Positions 18,732 to 27,870 of a DNA stretch of 64,000 nt are shown here, one piece after another. The notes beneath the pieces were generated by a model, which was not told the origin of the DNA, made no database searches, and saw only the letters and a program-made list of their open reading frames with translations. The stretch lies in NCBI RefSeq assembly GCF_000702945.1, contig NZ_JNLE01000003.1:3705501-3769500 (forward strand), in the 5' to 3' direction. The translations under genes were made by a program, and so were the position numbers. Numbering within the stretch: position 1 is the stretch's first letter; every line of letters begins with the position of its first letter. The stretch is from Clostridium sp. KNHs205 (GTDB lineage Bacteria > Bacillota > Clostridia > Lachnospirales > Lachnospiraceae).

Positions 18732-19494
18732 TGACAGCGAGAGAAATCTGCACAAAGCGCTTTCTGTTATGGAGGAAGCAGCAGTAAATAAAGCAGATAT
18801 GATATTCTTTCCGGAGCTCCAATTCACGCCTTTCTTTCCTCAGTATCAGGGACTGGACATGGAGCCGCAGGCACTTGAAATAAATCATCCCTTTGTTACC
18901 GAACTCAGAAACAAGAGCCGGGAATTAGGGATATTCCTGTCACCTAATTTTTATCTAAAGGAAAAGGGACACAATTATGATGCCTCCTTAATGATTGATA
19001 ATACCGGAAAGCTTTTGGGAATATCCAAGATGGTACATATAACGCAATGTGAAAATTTTTATGAACAGGATTATTATACGCCTTCAGATGATGGCTTTAA
19101 GGTATATGACACTCCTTTTGGCAAGGTTGGTATTGTAATCTGCTTTGACAGACATCTGCCTGAAAGTATTCGTACCTGTGCAGCTCTGGGAGCAGAACTT
19201 ATTTTAATACCCACAGCCAATACAATCGGTGAGCCCATGGAGCTCTTTGAATGGGAGGTAAGGGTTCAGGCAATGCAGAGCAGTGTCTATATCGCTATGT
19301 GTAACCGGGTGGGAAAAGAAGATAATATGTATTTCGCCGGACAATCCCTTGTTGCCGATCCCATTGGCAATACTCTGATAAAAGCAGGAGAAGCCGAAGA
19401 AATCCTGTATTGTGACATTGATTTGAAGCAAAGCAGTATTATACGTAGCGAGAGACCCTATTTCAAACTACGCAGGACAGAATTCTATCAGTAA
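18697..19494 (+). CDS. carbon-nitrogen hydrolase (nitrilase superfamily)
   Basis: Cleaves a carbon-nitrogen bond of an amide, carbamoyl or similar small molecule. The 265-residue protein has the full catalytic set: Glu in FFPELQFTPF, Lys in SKMVHI, Cys in VICFDRHLPES. A strong GGAGG site precedes the ATG inside the EamA gene. The branch resembles N-carbamoyl hydrolases and omega-amidases, but substrate cannot be told. Pairing with an exporter suggests the product or substrate is moved across the membrane. Confidence 0.9.
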   Translation: MRLALAQMKMNNDSERNLHKALSVMEEAAVNKADMIFFPELQFTPFFPQYQGLDMEPQALEINHPFVTELRNKSRELGIFLSPNFYLKEKGHNYDASLMIDNTGKLLGISKMVHITQCENFYEQDYYTPSDDGFKVYDTPFGKVGIVICFDRHLPESIRTCAALGAELILIPTANTIGEPMELFEWEVRVQAMQSSVYIAMCNRVGKEDNMYFAGQSLVADPIGNTLIKAGEAEEILYCDIDLKQSSIIRSERPYFKLRRTEFYQ

Positions 19495-19650
19495 GTTTAT
19501 GATATGAATATATACCTTTTTTGACCAATATGAAATTTCTACATTTAAAGAACTGTTACGAAAATTGAGTTCAAATTTACCCAAATGAATTTGTGGGTTG
19601 TATAAAGAATTACATGTTTCCTGGGGAGATTTTATTACTGTGTTTTAATC

Positions 19651-19714
19651 TGTTCGGATCAAAGGAAATATACCTTGGGATTTGTTCGGATCAAAAGAAA
19701 TATACCTTGGCAAA
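19651..19714 (+). repeat. 32-bp-period tandem duplication
   Basis: The 28 bases 19651-19678 recur at 19683-19710 with one change, a 32-bp period as in the duplication at 2482-2545, though the sequences are unrelated. It lies in the 427-nt gap before the SAM hydrolase gene. Confidence 0.85.
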
Positions 19715-19819
19715 TATGCAGGAGTATACAGGAGAATATTTATTCATTAATATATAAAAATACTCATGTATTAATTTACTCTAGCCGAATAACAAAAAAA
19801 TATGCTATTCTTTCATATG

Positions 19820-19857
19820 GGTATTTCAAGATACTAGAGTATTAAATACCTTTTATT
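19820..19857 (+). terminator. terminator-like hairpin in the SAM hydrolase leader
   Basis: GGTATTT (19820-19826) pairs with AAATACC (19844-19850); a smaller nested stem lies in the loop, and TTTTATT follows. It is only 65 nt before the next start, so it could be an attenuator. No known riboswitch core was recognised. Confidence 0.45.
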
Positions 19858-19921
19858 AAAGGTTAAAGTCATCTAAGAGTTAAGAAAAGGTGGCATTTGA
19901 TAGAAAGAAAGGATACAAACT

Positions 19922-20764
19922 ATGGAAAAACCAATTTTAGTTTTCCAGACAGACTTTACTTATAAAGAAGGTGCCGTGTGTTCCATGTACGGTGTCGTTA
20001 AAACAGTAGACCGCAGCTTAGAGATCTTTGACGGAACCCATGAAATTCCTCATTTTGATACCTGGAGTGCTTCTTACCGCCTTTATCAGTCGGTTGGTTT
20101 TTGGCCGAAGGGAACTATTTTCGTTTCGGTAGTGGATCCGGGGGTAGGTACTGCAAGAAAAGCCTGCATTGCAAAGACAAAAGATGGCTATTATATCGTA
20201 ACACCGGATAACGGTACATTAACCCATATGAAGGAATATGCAGGTATTGAAGAGGTCAGAGAAATTGACGAGACCGTTAACCGGCTTCAAACAACGTTAG
20301 GTACCAGCGTATTTCATGGTAGGGATTTATTCGGTTACTGTGCTGCAAAACTTGCCAGCGGTATCATTTCATATGAGGAAGTCGGTCCGGCTTATCCTGT
20401 TGAGGATATTGTTATACATCATATACCTAAGCCGGTAATTACCGCAAATAAGGCAGCAGGAATATTAGAAAGCAGTGATCCCAACTTCGGGAATTTGTGG
20501 AGTAATATACCAGTGGCGGAGATGCTTCAACAAGGCTTTGATTATGGGGATGTGTTAAAGGTAATCATCAGGCATAAAGATATTGTGGTTTATCAAGAGA
20601 AGCTTCCTTTTGTTAAAACATTTGGTTTTGTTGAAAGGGGTAAATCCCTGATTTATACCAATGAACTGATGAAGGCTGGAATAGCTATTAGTTTAGGAAA
20701 TTTCCGGGACACCTTTCATGTCAGTTACGGATTTGACTGGTCTGTTGACTTAATAAAAGACTGA
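19922..20764 (+). CDS. S-adenosyl-L-methionine hydrolase (adenosine-forming), DUF62
   Basis: Splits SAM to adenosine and methionine using an activated water. The 280-residue protein has the family landmarks: QTDFTYKEG near the N-terminus, VVDPGVGTARKA, TPDNGTLT and FHGRDLFGYCAA in the N-terminal domain, and a C-terminal beta-barrel with DPNFGNLWSNI. AAAGGA precedes the ATG. It stands alone with its own leader. The physiological role of this family is unclear; it is related to fluorinases and chlorinases. Confidence 0.9.
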   Translation: MEKPILVFQTDFTYKEGAVCSMYGVVKTVDRSLEIFDGTHEIPHFDTWSASYRLYQSVGFWPKGTIFVSVVDPGVGTARKACIAKTKDGYYIVTPDNGTLTHMKEYAGIEEVREIDETVNRLQTTLGTSVFHGRDLFGYCAAKLASGIISYEEVGPAYPVEDIVIHHIPKPVITANKAAGILESSDPNFGNLWSNIPVAEMLQQGFDYGDVLKVIIRHKDIVVYQEKLPFVKTFGFVERGKSLIYTNELMKAGIAISLGNFRDTFHVSYGFDWSVDLIKD

Positions 20765-20892
20765 GAATTCAAGGATAAAAAACAGTTTTAGTATTACTTC
20801 CATATACAAAAATAATATAAGATGCTATAATATGTTAGAGTTATCTAACTAAAGGTATTATTTTATCTTATATTTATGGAGGAACTGTTGTT

Positions 20893-22833
20893 GTGAACAG
20901 AGAAGAACAGAAGCCATCTATTTTTACACAGGAGAGTCTTACCTGTGCATTGCGTATATGGGAGCAGGTTAATATCTCTCTTTTAGATATCCGACACAGG
21001 CTAATCACACCAGAAGATCCAATACTCCGGTATCGACTTCCTGCCAGTGCCTTTTTATTTACTGCCGGAAGAAAAGCGGAGATATTGATAGAGGAGACTT
21101 CTTACTGCTCGGAGAATTTCGGACTGTGTCATGTGGGGAAAGGGATGGAGTTATCCCTTCGACCTATGGAGGTATGGCTGGAGTACTATCTGGTATTGTA
21201 TCGTTACAGTGAGCCGGTTACACATAAAAAAGAGATTAACAGATTACTGGAACAAACGAATCCATTTAGGCAGCAGTATGGATTTACGCCGAATAATCCT
21301 GTTTTTATCTCGGAATTACTTTGCAGAATGTATGAAGTATGGAAGCAGCCCAGTCCCTTGGAGCGCTTCTATGAAAAGACAGCCTTCTATCAATTAGTGT
21401 ATGAGATTTACAGAGAACTTGAACAGGGCAAAGTAAATGTACTTCAGCCTGATGTTGTCTCAATGACGAAAAGGTACATAGATGAACATTTCCGCGAATC
21501 AGTTTCCATTCAATCCATAGCGTCAGTGTTTGGGATAAGTGACAGCCACTTACGCAGATGTTTCAAAAATGAATATGGAGAAAGTCCTCAGGAGTATTTA
21601 ACCAATGCAAGAATGCTATCAGCCCGTAAGTTACTGCATAGCAGCAGTCTGCCTATACGAAGTATTGCGACTGCCTGTGGTTTTCCGGATGAATTTTATT
21701 TCAGTAAGTTATTTCTAAAAACTACGGGGATGACCCCCAGAGATTATAGAGCGAAAATACCAAGTTATCGGAACGATTTCTCCATGGAAAATGCATCCTC
21801 CTATTCCTATAATGAGAAAGGCCAAGTTAGTCATGGCAAACTCAGAAAAGAAGGAGATGTTTACATGTTAAAGCAAATGAAGAATAAGACCTTAGCTGCC
21901 GCAGCGCTTTCAATGGTGATACTGCTTTCTGCCTGCAGTAATGGAACACCTGTTAATACAAAAGGGACAGAAACAAGCCCCACTCAGGCAGCAGCAACCG
22001 AAGCAATAAAGGACACAGAGACAGAAACCAGCACAAGGACTATAAGCACCGTTAAAGGAGATATCGAGGTACCGGCAAACCCTGAGAGGGTAATAGCCAC
22101 CTATGGAATGGGTGATGTACTTGCTTTGGGGGTTAAGCCAGTTGCAACCTATGATGCAACCGGAACCGCTTATGAAAAAGAAGTTGCCGATCTTCCTGTA
22201 TGGGCAAGCTTTGAATCAGAAGATATTATGACATATGAGCCGGATTTAATTCTTGTAGTAAACGAAGAGCAGTACGACAAAGTATCAAAAATTGCTCCTA
22301 CCATAATTATTCCGTTTACAGAGCTCAGTATGGAGGAAAGAATTACCTTTCTTGGAAAGGTTCTAAATAAAGAAGCAGATGCAGTCAAGATATTAACAGA
22401 TTTTAATCTGAAAATAGAAGATGCCAAGAAACAGCTTTCAGAAAAAGGAATTATGGACAAAACCTTTAGTATATTTGAAGGCAGTGACAATGGCGGTGTA
22501 TGGGCATACGGCGATAAGTGGGGACGTGGTGGAGATCTGATTTACAGCCACATGGGATTTAAAGCTCCCGAGATTATACAGAATGAAATCATAGGCAAAG
22601 ACCAATACCATGATGTTTCACTTGAAGTTATTAATGAATATGCCGGCGATTATATTATATTCAGTGGTGAACTGAATGAGTTAGAAGATAACCCAGTTTG
22701 GCAGTCAATTCCCGCTGTTCAGGCAAATCATATAATACCGATTGATTATACACTTTTCTATGATATTGATATATATTCTTCAGGAATTCAATTAGACTAT
22801 CTGCTGGAGAAGCTATTAGAAGTATCAGAGTAA
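20893..22833 (+). CDS. AraC regulator fused in frame to a siderophore-binding lipoprotein
   Basis: One open frame of 646 codons holds two complete proteins. Residues 1-300 are an AraC regulator, with the HTH pair at about 195-295 (IASVFGISDSHLRRCF and IATACGFPDEFYFSKLF). After a roughly 30-residue linker, an ATG at 21865 has AAGGAG 8 nt before it. It begins a classic lipoprotein signal with lipobox LLSAC, a Thr/Glu-rich tether and a FepB-type siderophore-binding domain (VPANPERVIA, then EPDLILV). No stop separates them. Cytoplasmic AraC-binding protein fusions such as Bacillus Btr exist, but lack the lipobox. This may be two genes that lost a stop, one gene with two starts, or a transmembrane sensor. 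The GTG start has GGAGG. No permease genes follow. Confidence 0.88.
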   Translation: MNREEQKPSIFTQESLTCALRIWEQVNISLLDIRHRLITPEDPILRYRLPASAFLFTAGRKAEILIEETSYCSENFGLCHVGKGMELSLRPMEVWLEYYLVLYRYSEPVTHKKEINRLLEQTNPFRQQYGFTPNNPVFISELLCRMYEVWKQPSPLERFYEKTAFYQLVYEIYRELEQGKVNVLQPDVVSMTKRYIDEHFRESVSIQSIASVFGISDSHLRRCFKNEYGESPQEYLTNARMLSARKLLHSSSLPIRSIATACGFPDEFYFSKLFLKTTGMTPRDYRAKIPSYRNDFSMENASSYSYNEKGQVSHGKLRKEGDVYMLKQMKNKTLAAAALSMVILLSACSNGTPVNTKGTETSPTQAAATEAIKDTETETSTRTISTVKGDIEVPANPERVIATYGMGDVLALGVKPVATYDATGTAYEKEVADLPVWASFESEDIMTYEPDLILVVNEEQYDKVSKIAPTIIIPFTELSMEERITFLGKVLNKEADAVKILTDFNLKIEDAKKQLSEKGIMDKTFSIFEGSDNGGVWAYGDKWGRGGDLIYSHMGFKAPEIIQNEIIGKDQYHDVSLEVINEYAGDYIIFSGELNELEDNPVWQSIPAVQANHIIPIDYTLFYDIDIYSSGIQLDYLLEKLLEVSE

Positions 22834-23670
22834 TAGAAAAATACGGGTATGTTCTGGTATTAAGGAAATAGAGTTGGTAATATTAATGGTGTAATTGCAA
22901 TGGTATATAGTATTTAAGGAGAGTTTATTTTAATTTTAATGGTTACAATATATATTGTTAGTGGTAATAATTAGCTCCCTTTGCAGAATCAGTAAAAATG
23001 CAAAACTGTACTGTAAAGAGGAGTTTCTATAGTGCAGATATTATTTCTGAATATTATGTAGAAAATAATTACGTTTTGTATAAGAGATTTATTATTATAT
23101 GATTGCGAATAAAGGGTATAGAAACAAAATATCAATGTTAATTATTTAACAATGTATAAATTGTAATAAAAAAGTACATATTTATGATATAGAATTTTTG
23201 GTTATATATGGTTTATAATACGTGGAATTCTTTAAATTATCGATTTAATATTGGATATCTATAAAACACAAAAATTCTTTAAAGGATTGTATTAAAGTAA
23301 AGTATAAAATACTAAAAACGAGTTAATTTTTTGAATTATAAAGGATTGAGTGAAAAGCTTATGTGAATATAATTGCATAACTTGACTTTAATAAAAGGCG
23401 GCATTGGTACATATTGTGCGTCTGGAAATGTGTTATAATATAGTATGATTATTTTTATTTCAGAGTATTGTTTGGTAAATTGTTATTCATACAATATTGG
23501 AGAAAAATATCAAAGCTAAAAGAAAAAAGCAAAAGATTGTTTGCATATAAAAAAAGAGATAGTATATTAATTTGTCTGTAATTAAGTTATTAAACAGTTT
23601 GATACTAAAAATTTAATCATGTATTAAAAAGCCAAAATTATACTGGATTACCCCTTCTTATAAGAAATCG

Positions 23671-23712
23671 CCTCAACTATTCGTTAAACTTGCGTTTTGC
23701 GAATAGTTGAGG
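23671..23712. repeat. 13-bp perfect inverted repeat
   Basis: CCTCAACTATTCG and CGAATAGTTGAGG flank a 16-nt loop. No T-run lies on either side, so it is not an ordinary terminator. It could be a structured RNA or a protein site. Confidence 0.75.
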
Positions 23713-23869
23713 GTGTAATACTACGTTGTATGACTGATCCTAAATATAAATTTTATAACCCCAAAAATAGAGTCAAATGATATTTGGTTAATAATATCAA
23801 TTATTTAAATTCACAACTTAATACTGTACTCTTTTTATCTTATATTACTCTAGATATCTTATATAATTA

Positions 23870-23918
23870 ATGAAATAAATATGGATCATAGTTTCTTTGT
23901 GAACCATATTTATTTCAT
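23870..23918. terminator. 15-bp perfect hairpin, probable terminator
   Basis: The arms 23870-23884 and 23904-23918 pair without mismatch around 19 nt; TTTATG follows on the plus strand. It may end a transcript entering from either side. Confidence 0.5.
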
Positions 23919-24237
23919 TTTATGTGCTATGGAACCAAATTTAATTCATTTTCTATATATGAGAATAATTATGAAAAATTTTGTTTTTACTCTTATAATT
24001 TAGTTTTTGAAGATAGGCAATATCATCTTTTGCCATTGTCTCTCTTGCATTTGCAAGAACCTCTTCTTGATTATTTCTTCAGCTCTTCTTGTTCGTCTAT
24101 ATGACTTAAACTCATGAACACCATCTTTTTAAATTTATTTAATACAGTTGAAATTCGCAGTAATTAGGGTCAACACTTACTTCACAAAGACCGGTTGAAC
24201 AGCAAATTTACGGTTCGTAAATAGTCATTTTTTCTAA

Positions 24238-25299
24238 TTAATAATTGGTTATTGGTTGCGGGAACCAATGTTTCGTTTTATTAACAAACTTCACGAGTAA
24301 AAGCATAACAGGAACCTCAGTCAGCACGCCTACTGTACAGGCAAGCACTACCGGGGAAGTTGGTCCGAAAATTGCAATTGCTACTGCCACTGATAATTCA
24401 AAAAAATCAGAAGCTGCAATCAGAGCTGCAGGTGCTGCAATGTTATGGGGTTGTTTTGTCCATTTGCATATCTGATATGTAAAAGTGGCCGAAATAACAT
24501 TTTGTAATATAAGCGGTACGGCTATTAATAGAACATATAATGGCTGTTCTAAAATGATATCTCCCTGGAATGTAAAGATAATTATTAGAGTCAATAACAA
24601 TCCCAAAGTCGTGATACCATCAAATTTGGTAACAAATTTTTCGTTGAAGTATTCTAAGCCTTTCTTCTTTATCATTAAAGCTCGTGTAAGAAAGCCACCA
24701 ATTAACGGAACTACTACAAATAATACGATGGAAAATATAAGCGTATCCCAAGGAATCTGTACATTGTTCACACCTAACAAGAATTGAACTAACGGTACAA
24801 AAAGTATCAATATAAGAAGATCGTTTACCGATACCTGTACAAGAGTATGTGCCGGATCTCCTTTTGTCAAATTGCTCCATACAAATACCATTGCAGTACA
24901 CGGAGCTGTACCTAATAGAACTGCGCCTGTAACAAAATCTTGTGCTAAACCTGCAGGTATCAATGCTTTAAATATTACAAGAAAGAATAGTGATGCAAGC
25001 CCAAACATCAAAAAAGGTTTAATCAACCAACTACTACCGCTGGATATTACGATACCCAATGGATGTTTACCAACATTTTTTAATGCCTGAAAATCAATCT
25101 TCATCATCATTGGATAAATCATAATCCAAATAAGTACTGCAATGGGAATGTTTTGCCCAGCAAACTGCATTTTGTTTAATACTTCAGGAACACCAGGTAA
25201 AAATCGTCCAATCAATATACCTGATACCATACAGAGCAATACCCAAACTGAAAGGTATTTTTCAAAAAACTCGATACCTTGTGCTTTTTCTTTTTTCAT
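24238..25299 (-). CDS. acr3: ACR3-family arsenite efflux permease
   Basis: Exports arsenite through the cytoplasmic membrane. The 353-residue protein has about ten helices. ACR3 landmarks are GTAPCTAMVFVWS, with the conserved Cys, and the late helix [18 protein letters not shown]. It starts 4 nt after the arsR stop, so the two are one operon. A decayed copy of its 3' end lies at 58797-58959. Confidence 0.94.
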   Translation of the reverse strand: MKKEKAQGIEFFEKYLSVWVLLCMVSGILIGRFLPGVPEVLNKMQFAGQNIPIAVLIWIMIYPMMMKIDFQALKNVGKHPLGIVISSGSSWLIKPFLMFGLASLFFLVIFKALIPAGLAQDFVTGAVLLGTAPCTAMVFVWSNLTKGDPAHTLVQVSVNDLLILILFVPLVQFLLGVNNVQIPWDTLIFSIVLFVVVPLIGGFLTRALMIKKKGLEYFNEKFVTKFDGITTLGLLLTLIIIFTFQGDIILEQPLYVLLIAVPLILQNVISATFTYQICKWTKQPHNIAAPAALIAASDFFELSVAVAIAIFGPTSPVVLACTVGVLTEVPVMLLLVKFVNKTKHWFPQPITNY

Positions 25300-25303
25300 T
25301 TCT

Positions 25304-25660
25304 CTAACTCCTTTTATGAGGTTGTTTATTACAATTGCATAAGCCTTGTGTCTTGCATTTCTGATATGCTTCCTGATCTGATGAAAAGGTTGGAAGTTCG
25401 ATAAGCTTTTGCTTCAGATATTCCCATAGCGCTTTGTTTTCCTGGATAAAGTCTTTATTTAAGCGGTAATAGGTCCATTGAGCATTTTTATAACTGTCGA
25501 GTATTCCGCTCCTTTTCAATGCTGACAAATGACGCGAGGCATTCGATTGAGTCATTCTAAGAGATGATTCAATTTCACAGACACACAATTCATCTTCCAA
25601 TATCAACGACAGAATACGTAATCTACTTTCTTCAGATAAAGCCTTAAAGATTTCTACCAT
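25304..25660 (-). CDS. arsR: ArsR-family arsenic repressor
   Basis: Winged-helix repressor released by arsenite. The ELCVCEIE motif at the recognition region is the classic arsenite-binding pair, followed by MTQSNASRHLSALKRSGIL; the C-terminal tail adds more cysteines (CKTQGLCNCNK). The start is placed at the ATG at 25660, which has AGGAAGG; the longer frame to 25696 would enter the operator. First gene of the arsR-acr3 operon. Confidence 0.92.
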   Translation of the reverse strand: MVEIFKALSEESRLRILSLILEDELCVCEIESSLRMTQSNASRHLSALKRSGILDSYKNAQWTYYRLNKDFIQENKALWEYLKQKLIELPTFSSDQEAYQKCKTQGLCNCNKQPHKRS

Positions 25661-25691
25661 GGTATTTTCCTTCCTGTTTCTTAGATACATG

Positions 25692-25721
25692 AGCATATGC
25701 GCATATATGCATATATATGCT
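25692..25721. promoter_or_regulatory. putative ArsR operator
   Basis: Overlapping palindromes of the GCATATATGC type fill this stretch just upstream of arsR, fitting autoregulation. Confidence 0.55.
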
Positions 25722-25759
25722 AATAAAAAACTTTTGTTATAATACTTAATAATTTTTAT

Positions 25760-27409
25760 TTATTTTTTGCTTTTAGAGTGTGTTTTACTGTACTGCTTCT
25801 GGCCTCCAGATAGGTTATATACTTTTTTTAATCCTCTGCCCATGAGAATGTTTTGGGCTGCATTACCTGTCACACCTTTATTACAGTAAGTTACTACTAC
25901 TTCTTCTTGTTCTATGTCTGGTAATTCGCTTCTTAATTTTGAATGTGGAATACTCTTTGCCGATTCAATATGGTTCTTTTCATACTGTGTGACTACTCTA
26001 GCATCAATCAAAGTATACTTCTCACCGGATTCAATCAACTCATCTAATCCCTGTGCAGTCAACAAAGGTCTGCCTTTGTGAATTGCATTATCAAGAATCA
26101 TGCCGGTGTACATTACAGGATCTTTTGTTGTTGAAAAAGGGGGAGCATAAGCTAAATCTAAATGGAACAGGTCTTCTACTTTCGCTTTAAAAGAAATGGC
26201 TGTGACAAATACATCAATCCTTTTATCAACACCCTCATATCCAATGATTTGAACACCAAGAAGTCTGCCGGTTGCCTTATCCGCAATCCCCTTGATTACC
26301 ATTTCTTTGCCGCCCATGTATTCCGGTTTATTCGGTTTTATATTATGGCATACGACTACATCATAACCTAGTTCATGAGCTTCACGTTCTGAAAGACCCG
26401 TTTGTGCTACTGTCAAATCAAATATTTTAAAGATTCCAGTTCCGAGTACTCCTTGAAATTCGAGATTACCTCCTGTCATGCTATCGCCAGCAATTCTACC
26501 GGTCTTATTGGCGGTAGAGCCTAAAGGTCTGTAAACCGGTTTACCTGTCACAACATGAAATTGTTCTATACAATCACCACAGGCATAAATATTTTTTCGG
26601 TTGGTCTCCATTTTGCGGTTTACTTTAATAGCACCCGTTTCTCCAAGTTCTATACCTGCCGCTTTTGCTAGTTCAATATTGGGCCGGACCCCTGTAAAAA
26701 GTAGGACCATATCAGCTGTAAGTCTCGTATCATCTGATAATATAACATGGTTTTCAAAAATCTCTTTCACGGAGATATCTGTCATCACGGAAATCTCTTT
26801 ATCTCTTAAATGTTCTTCAACATAAACAGCCATATCTGGATCTAACCCTGGCGTGACCTGTGGTAATCTTTCTATTAATGTTATGTTAATTCCAAGACTC
26901 TTTAGGTTTTCACACACTTCAAGTCCAATAAATCCTGTGCCAACAATCACTGTAGATTGAGGATGATAGCTATTGATATATTCCTTAATACGATTCATAT
27001 CATTTATGTTGCGTAATGAGAATACATGTTTAAAGTCTGTACCTTTTATTGGCGGAATAACAGCTCTTGCTCCTGTTGCCAGCACCAGTTTATCGTAATT
27101 ATCGTTGAACACCTCATCTGTTAAAAGGTTTCTAATCTCAATTTTTTTCTCTTCTGGATGGATAGACAAAACTCCATGAAGTGTATAGATATCTACGTTA
27201 TATTTACTTTTAAAGAAAGCAGGGTCACGTGGAGTTAGTGCATCAGCACTTTCAATCTCTCCCCCAATATAATAAGGCATTCCACAACCGGAGTAAGATA
27301 TAAAGTTATCCTTTTCATATATAATTATTTCTGCTTCTTCACTGTTTCTTCTGGCTTTCGCTGCAGCAGATGTTCCGGCCGCTACGGCACCAATGATAAT
27401 AATACGCAT
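25760..27409 (-). CDS. CoA-disulfide reductase-like flavoprotein with C-terminal rhodanese domain
   Basis: NAD(P)H-dependent FAD oxidoreductase of about 549 residues. The FAD site is IIIGAVAAGTSAA, the single active Cys lies in SYSGCGMPYY, the NAD site is VIVGTGFIGLEV, the second FAD motif is IYACGDC, and the dimer domain is YAPPFSTTKDP. Residues from about 455 form a rhodanese module with the persulfide Cys in TYCNKGVTGN. CoADR-Rhd enzymes reduce CoA disulfides, persulfides or polysulfides. The start at 27409 has AGGAGG. It lies 16 nt after a Cys-rich ArsR gene, so a thiol- or metalloid-stress role is likely. Confidence 0.92.
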   Translation of the reverse strand: MRIIIIGAVAAGTSAAAKARRNSEEAEIIIYEKDNFISYSGCGMPYYIGGEIESADALTPRDPAFFKSKYNVDIYTLHGVLSIHPEEKKIEIRNLLTDEVFNDNYDKLVLATGARAVIPPIKGTDFKHVFSLRNINDMNRIKEYINSYHPQSTVIVGTGFIGLEVCENLKSLGINITLIERLPQVTPGLDPDMAVYVEEHLRDKEISVMTDISVKEIFENHVILSDDTRLTADMVLLFTGVRPNIELAKAAGIELGETGAIKVNRKMETNRKNIYACGDCIEQFHVVTGKPVYRPLGSTANKTGRIAGDSMTGGNLEFQGVLGTGIFKIFDLTVAQTGLSEREAHELGYDVVVCHNIKPNKPEYMGGKEMVIKGIADKATGRLLGVQIIGYEGVDKRIDVFVTAISFKAKVEDLFHLDLAYAPPFSTTKDPVMYTGMILDNAIHKGRPLLTAQGLDELIESGEKYTLIDARVVTQYEKNHIESAKSIPHSKLRSELPDIEQEEVVVTYCNKGVTGNAAQNILMGRGLKKVYNLSGGQKQYSKTHSKSKK

Positions 27410-27425
27410 TGATATTCCTCCTTCA

Positions 27426-27749
27426 TTAGTCGCAATCACAGGTTACTTCCATATCAAGTAATACAGCTGCTTGCATGATGTCTTGTAATAAACTATTTGC
27501 TTTCGCAAATCCTTTCTGACTAAGCGAATAATACATCCACTTACCTTCTCTTCTACAATTAATTAATCCCGACTCACATAAAAGTTTCATATGATGAGAT
27601 AAAGTTGATTGGGATATATGCATTACCTCTAATAAATCGCAAGCACATTTTTCTCCGCTTTTTAATAGATCAATTATCATTAATCTATTGGGGTCACACA
27701 AGGCTTTAAATACAGTAGCATTTTGTTCATATTCATATATTTTATCCAT
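27426..27749 (-). CDS. second ArsR-family regulator, Cys-rich
   Basis: Repressor of 107 residues. Its EKCACDLLE matches the ArsR metal motif, the HTH is ISQSTLSHHMKLL, and the C-terminus ends VTCDCD. The ATG has GAGGTG. It probably senses arsenite, or a persulfide as related ArsR proteins do, and controls the flavoprotein downstream. It differs clearly from the ArsR at 25304, so it is not a recent duplicate. Confidence 0.9.
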   Translation of the reverse strand: MDKIYEYEQNATVFKALCDPNRLMIIDLLKSGEKCACDLLEVMHISQSTLSHHMKLLCESGLINCRREGKWMYYSLSQKGFAKANSLLQDIMQAAVLLDMEVTCDCD

Positions 27750-27771
27750 AGTATCACCTCATATCTATTCT

Positions 27772-27805
27772 TATCGATATGTTGATTATATTACTCATAT
27801 CGATA
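27772..27805. promoter_or_regulatory. putative operator of the second ArsR
   Basis: TATCGATATG (27772-27781) and CATATCGATA (27796-27805) are perfect inverted arms 23-33 nt before the regulator start. Confidence 0.65.
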
Positions 27806-27822
27806 TTTGTCAATATGAATAA

Positions 27823-27850
27823 TAAAAAATAGACTGCCCTTGCAGTCTAT
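27823..27850 (-). terminator. terminator of the acetyltransferase gene
   Basis: A 9-bp stem (ATAGACTGC with GCAGTCTAT) and 4-nt loop, followed on the minus strand by TTTTTT. Confidence 0.9.
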
Positions 27851-27870
27851 CTTAAGACGATTAGTTCCAA

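Larger units (their letters stand above)
22834..24237. other. 1.4-kb AT-rich region without a convincing gene
   Basis: No ORF with a good ribosome site and sensible composition was found on either strand; a 60-codon frame at 23922-24104 is low-complexity and has no site. Two perfect hairpins stand out: 13 bp at 23671-23683 with 23700-23712, and 15 bp at 23870-23884 with 23904-23918. A TATAAT-like box lies near 23436-23442. The region separates plus-strand metabolism from the minus-strand arsenic genes. Confidence 0.6.

Noticed and set aside
19495..19921. Known riboswitch (SAM, TPP or cobalamin) before the SAM hydrolase gene
   Set aside because: No conserved core such as CTGAGA or a K-turn pattern was recognised; only a hairpin and a repeat can be supported.
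24485..24787. Plus-strand ORFs across the acr3 gene
   Set aside because: Antisense to a complete ACR3 protein; composition is that of reversed membrane helices.
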